The notes under the pieces are model-generated. The model ran no database searches. It was not told where the DNA came from and saw only the letters and a list, made by a program, of their open reading frames with translations. The position numbers were made by a program, and so were the translations under genes. A stretch of DNA of 64,000 bases from Segniliparus rugosus ATCC BAA-974 (lineage in GTDB: Bacteria; Actinomycetota; Actinomycetes; Mycobacteriales; Mycobacteriaceae): contig NZ_KI391954.1 in assembly GCF_000185725.2 (NCBI RefSeq), positions 1,150,185 through 1,214,184 of the forward strand, read 5' to 3'. Positions 61,220 through 64,000 of this stretch are shown in pieces. Within the stretch, counting starts at the first letter, position 1, and each line of letters opens with the position of its first letter.

Positions 61220-61951
61220 ATGAAGATGTACCCCAGCACACGGACCCTATTCCCCACGGCGCTGCTGTTCGCCTGCGCGTCGCAAGCGGCCTTCGGCTTC
61301 GTCCCGGCCTCGGCGGCCCCTGCGGGGGATTCGATCGACTCGATCCTCGTCTCGGTGGCTTCCGCGAACGAGGTGTTCTCGCACACCTTCACCTCCTCGC
61401 CGGTGAACTCGGCCCCGTCCGATCCGGAGAAGGCGCTCGGCAACTGCGGCAACGCGCAGGCCGCCGCGTTCTCCGACCCGTGGACCGCGTACCGCTCGGT
61501 GCACTACAGCACGTACAACAACCTCGGCCCGACCCAGCGGGTCGCGGTCTACGCCGACGAGGCCGCCGCCGCGAAGGCGTTCGGCAAGCTGACCGCCCAA
61601 CTGGCCTCCTGCAAGTCCGCCGCCCCTGCGGCCCCCGCGCCGACGGGAGCCTCGTCGGCTCCGGAGCCTGGGCAGCCTGCTGGAGAGAGCACCGCTCCGG
61701 CGGCCCCGAGCAGCGCGGCGCAGCAGCCCTCGGCTTCGGGCTTCACCGTGTCGGACTCTACGGCGGACAGCGCGAAATGGGATGACTACGTCGGCTTTAG
61801 CCATGTGTCCGGCATGCCGTACCACTGCTACCGCGAGGCGCATCAGCACGCGGCGGTCGTGTTCGAGGTCGAGACGTGCGACCTCGACGACAACGGCTCG
61901 CTGACCTCGGCGATGGCCGCGAAGATGCTCTCCCAGATCCCCTCCGCCTGA
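61220..61951 (+). CDS. secreted protein with PknH-type extracellular sensor domain
   Basis: 243 residues from the ATG at 61220. Signal peptide through PASAAPAG. The mature protein has four cysteines (LGNCGNAQ, ASCKSA, YHCYREAHQ, ETCDLDDN) spaced as in the two-disulfide PknH sensor domain, interrupted by a Pro/Ala/Ser-rich insert (about 140-185). The gene stands alone without a kinase. Ligand unknown; an envelope role is inferred. Confidence 0.78.
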   Translation: MKMYPSTRTLFPTALLFACASQAAFGFVPASAAPAGDSIDSILVSVASANEVFSHTFTSSPVNSAPSDPEKALGNCGNAQAAAFSDPWTAYRSVHYSTYNNLGPTQRVAVYADEAAAAKAFGKLTAQLASCKSAAPAAPAPTGASSAPEPGQPAGESTAPAAPSSAAQQPSASGFTVSDSTADSAKWDDYVGFSHVSGMPYHCYREAHQHAAVVFEVETCDLDDNGSLTSAMAAKMLSQIPSA

Positions 61952-61965
61952 TCCCTCGGGAGACC

Positions 61966-62001
61966 GCGAGCAGGCCAGTGGGAAACCACTGGCCTGTTCG
62001 C
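61966..62001 (+). terminator. strong hairpin after the PknH-sensor-like gene
   Basis: Sixteen-base arms 61966-61981 and 61986-62001 pair with a single G-T wobble around a gaaa loop. It is followed by gtttgg and not a long T-run, as is usual in actinobacteria. It ends transcription before pdxS. Confidence 0.8.
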
Positions 62002-62048
62002 GTTTGGAAACGTGATTTCTGGCCTGCGCGGCGGCTTACGATGAAGGC

Positions 62049-62951
62049 ATGACGACAGAGCAACAGATCCACCAGACCGGCACGGCGAAAGTCAAGCGAG
62101 GCATGGCCGAGATGCTCAAGGGCGGCGTGATCATGGACGTGGTCACTCCTGAGCAGGCGAAGATCGCCGAGGACGCGGGGGCCGTCGCGGTGATGGCGCT
62201 CGAGCGCGTCCCCGCCGACATCCGCGCGCAGGGCGGCGTGGCTCGGATGAGCGATCCCGAGATGATCTCGGGGATCATCGACGCGGTGAGCATCCCGGTG
62301 ATGGCGAAGGCTCGGATCGGCCATTTCGTGGAGGCGCAGATCCTGCAGAGCCTCGGGGTGGACTACATCGACGAGTCCGAGGTGCTGACCCCGGCGGACT
62401 ACACCCACCACATCGACAAGTGGAAGTTCACCGTCCCGTTCGTCTGCGGGGCGACGAACCTCGGCGAGGCGCTGCGCCGGATCGCCGAAGGAGCCGCGAT
62501 GATCCGCTCCAAGGGCGAGGCCGGCACCGGCGACGTCTCGAACGCCACCACCCACATGCGCTCCATCGGCGGGGAGATCCGTCGGCTGGCCTCGTTGGAC
62601 GAGTCCGAGCTGTACGTCGCGGCGAAGGAGCTTCAGGCCCCGGTCGAGCTGGTCAAAGAGGTCGCCGCCGCAGGGCGGCTGCCGGTGGTGCTCTTCACCG
62701 CCGGCGGGATCGCGACGCCCGCGGACGCGGCGCTGATGCGCCAGCTCGGCGCGGAAGGCGTGTTCGTCGGCTCGGGCATCTTCAAGTCGGGCGACCCGTC
62801 CGCGCGGGCGAAAGCCATTGTCGCGGCGACGACCTACTACGACGACCCGGACATGCTCGCGAAGATCTCCCGAGGGCTCGGCGAGGCGATGGTGGGCATC
62901 ACCGTCGACTCGTTGCCGGTCTCGCACCGGCTCGCCGAGCGCGGCTGGTGA
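62049..62951 (+). CDS. pdxS: pyridoxal 5'-phosphate synthase, PdxS subunit
   Basis: 300 residues, TIM barrel. Active-site lysines: [20 protein letters not shown] (with the later MALERVP), and [34 protein letters not shown] contains the second lysine and phosphate site. It makes PLP from ribose-5-phosphate, glyceraldehyde-3-phosphate and ammonia. The glutaminase pdxT is not next to it within the window. Confidence 0.97.
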   Translation: MTTEQQIHQTGTAKVKRGMAEMLKGGVIMDVVTPEQAKIAEDAGAVAVMALERVPADIRAQGGVARMSDPEMISGIIDAVSIPVMAKARIGHFVEAQILQSLGVDYIDESEVLTPADYTHHIDKWKFTVPFVCGATNLGEALRRIAEGAAMIRSKGEAGTGDVSNATTHMRSIGGEIRRLASLDESELYVAAKELQAPVELVKEVAAAGRLPVVLFTAGGIATPADAALMRQLGAEGVFVGSGIFKSGDPSARAKAIVAATTYYDDPDMLAKISRGLGEAMVGITVDSLPVSHRLAERGW

Positions 62952-62954
62952 TTC

Positions 62955-63731
62955 TCAGCGCGCCTTCGGGCAGCGCGCGGGCTCGTCGGACTTCGGCACG
63001 ACGAGGAAGTCGGTGACGAACGACGTGATCTGGCCTTGCGCGGAGCGTCCGACGAACGTGGGATAGGAGCCGTCGCCGAAACCGGTGGTCACGGTGACCA
63101 GGTTCGCGCCGCTCGCCGGATCGGCCACCACGTTCAAGAGCCCAGGGATCGGGTCTCGGAACCAGTGCGCGGAGCTGGGGGAGAGGAAGGCTTTCTCGAA
63201 GCGGGCCTCGTCCCAGCCGGACAGCGCGGCCACAGCGGCCACGTCGGCGATCGCGCCGGTCGCGGCGTCGCTCGGATACCCGTAGTACTGGTCCTCGCCG
63301 AGGTCGCTCCCGTCTTGGCCGGGGCGCAGCGCCGGCTGCCAGGAGGCGGCGGGCTCGTCGGAGACGACCAGCTGCAACGCCGCCACCCGCCGCTCGGTCG
63401 GCGCGCAGTCGCGGGAGAGCTGCGCGACGAAGGCCTTGACCTGGTAATCGCCCGGTGCGATGGCCGCAGTGAACGGCTCCGGGTCCGCTTCGGCGTAGAC
63501 GATGGGGTCGAGCGCGGTGATCCGCCCGGTAGGGATGCGCTCGAAGCCCGCGTCCCGCTCCTCGATGACGTATTCCCCGTACGTGTCGCGATAGGTCGAG
63601 CCGTCCGTGGTCAACCGGTCCAGATCGGGGAGGTAGGGATCGGCCCGCGCGGCGGGCGGCGGGGCGAGCGCCAGATCGCAGCCCAGCGCGGCGGCGAGGC
63701 CGAACGCCCATGCCAGCTTGGCCGCGCTCAC
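62955..63731 (-). CDS. exported DUF4241 protein
   Basis: 258 residues from a GTG at 63731 overlapping the upstream stop (GTGA). Signal region with AALGC (Cys18, weak lipobox) and a possible cleavage at ARA-DPYLPD. The mature part fits DUF4241: TGRITALDPIVYAE, APGDYQVKAFVAQLS and the terminal GDGSYPTFVGRSAQGQITSF. Most DUF4241 proteins recalled are cytosolic, so export is notable. Function is unknown. It converges on pdxS with a 3-base gap. Confidence 0.75.
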   Translation of the reverse strand: MSAAKLAWAFGLAAALGCDLALAPPPAARADPYLPDLDRLTTDGSTYRDTYGEYVIEERDAGFERIPTGRITALDPIVYAEADPEPFTAAIAPGDYQVKAFVAQLSRDCAPTERRVAALQLVVSDEPAASWQPALRPGQDGSDLGEDQYYGYPSDAATGAIADVAAVAALSGWDEARFEKAFLSPSSAHWFRDPIPGLLNVVADPASGANLVTVTTGFGDGSYPTFVGRSAQGQITSFVTDFLVVPKSDEPARCPKAR

Positions 63732-64000
63732 GCGGCGGCTCGCAGCGCCTGGCGGGGCAGCGAGGCTTCGGCCCAGGCGACCCCCACGTCCTCGATCAGA
63801 TACGACGGGGCGGGGCGGGCGCTGGCGAAGCCCGCGAGGAACGCCGATTCGATGTGCTCGACTGCGATCTCTCTGGCCTCGCGATGCTTGGGGACCATGC
63901 GGACCGCTTCGAGCGCGCCGTTATGGCCGGGGGAAACGCCGACGTTCGCGTTCACGCATGCCCCCGCGATCTGGTCGCACACATCGACCGGCTCGGCCTC
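63728..64000 (-). CDS. C-terminal part of a protein, cut by the window end
   Basis: 90 residues are visible, open to base 64000. Segments: CDQIAGACVNANVGVSPGHN, MVPKHREAREIAVEHIESAF. No family was recognised. It is upstream of and overlaps the DUF4241 gene (GTGA), so the two are co-translated. Confidence 0.6.
   Translation of the reverse strand, partial: EAEPVDVCDQIAGACVNANVGVSPGHNGALEAVRMVPKHREAREIAVEHIESAFLAGFASARPAPSYLIEDVGVAWAEASLPRQALRAAA

Overview
The window is GC-rich actinobacterial DNA with an aerobic, mycolate-type (Mycobacteriales) gene content. It has ESX/type VII secretion components (EspG, EccE, a mycosin, EccD), an MspA-type outer-membrane porin, the phosphatidylinositol-mannoside genes pgsA/patA/pimA, actinobacterial ctaD and serB2, and a SmtB-Zur zinc regulon pair. 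From memory, several blocks keep the Mycobacterium tuberculosis order: fecB-ctaD-serB2 plus ABC ATPase-echA-methyltransferase; zur-smtB-glyS with dgt-dnaG; and thrS-HIT-pgsA-patA-pimA-pdxS. They are separated by material that is not in that order. A non-Mycobacterium member of the order, such as Segniliparus, would fit, but this is inference.

Layout. 1-5.03 kb: an rRNA-methyltransferase-like gene that appears frameshifted, a flavin amine oxidase, and four paralogous secreted proteins with one calcium-loop-like motif each. 5.05-7.27 kb (minus): a FecB-like lipoprotein and two paralogous secreted proteins. 7.6-10.6 kb: ctaD and serB2. 10.7-17.5 kb: espG facing an eccD-mini-mycP-mycP-eccE operon; the second mycosin gene has lost its whole protease domain in frame. 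17.7-20.3 kb: ABC ATPase, enoyl-CoA hydratase and methyltransferase. 20.6-25.0 kb: an accessory island with a double-HTH regulator and a four-gene operon (EspC-like small protein, DUF1023 alpha/beta hydrolase, lipoprotein), then small uncertain genes. 25.1-33.2 kb: ABC-F ATPase, zur/smtB, glyS, a cold-shock-domain protein, dgt and dnaG. 33.3-35.6 kb: nagA and a GGDEF protein.

35.8-52.0 kb is an exopolysaccharide locus. Ten minus-strand genes from 47.4 to 35.8 kb overlap one another by 4-17 bases. They encode an amino acid:[carrier protein] ligase, two GT4 glycosyltransferases, a Wzx-like flippase, a CgeB-like transferase, a Wzy-like polymerase, a Wzz-like protein with a degenerate ATPase domain, a double-headed alpha/beta hydrolase, a beta-helix lipoprotein and a YdcF-like protein. 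Divergently transcribed are a small carrier protein, another GT4 and an AcpS-type phosphopantetheinyl transferase. The priming sugar-phosphate transferase, a small secreted protein and an MspA-like porin follow. The complete aminoacyl-carrier module, combined with hydrolases that resemble those of exosortase-type EPS loci, is the most likely unusual system here: it suggests a polysaccharide or lipid intermediate modified with an amino acid.

52.6-53.6 kb holds four tRNA genes (Gly, Cys, Val, Val) and a small membrane-protein gene with an apparent frameshift. 53.7-64.0 kb holds thrS, an Ap4A phosphorylase-like HIT protein, a YbjQ-like protein, pgsA, patA, pimA, an anchored protein, an SCO6745-like protein, a PknH-sensor-like secreted protein, pdxS behind a strong hairpin, and a secreted DUF4241 protein. 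No rRNA, CRISPR array, transposase or integrase was recognised.
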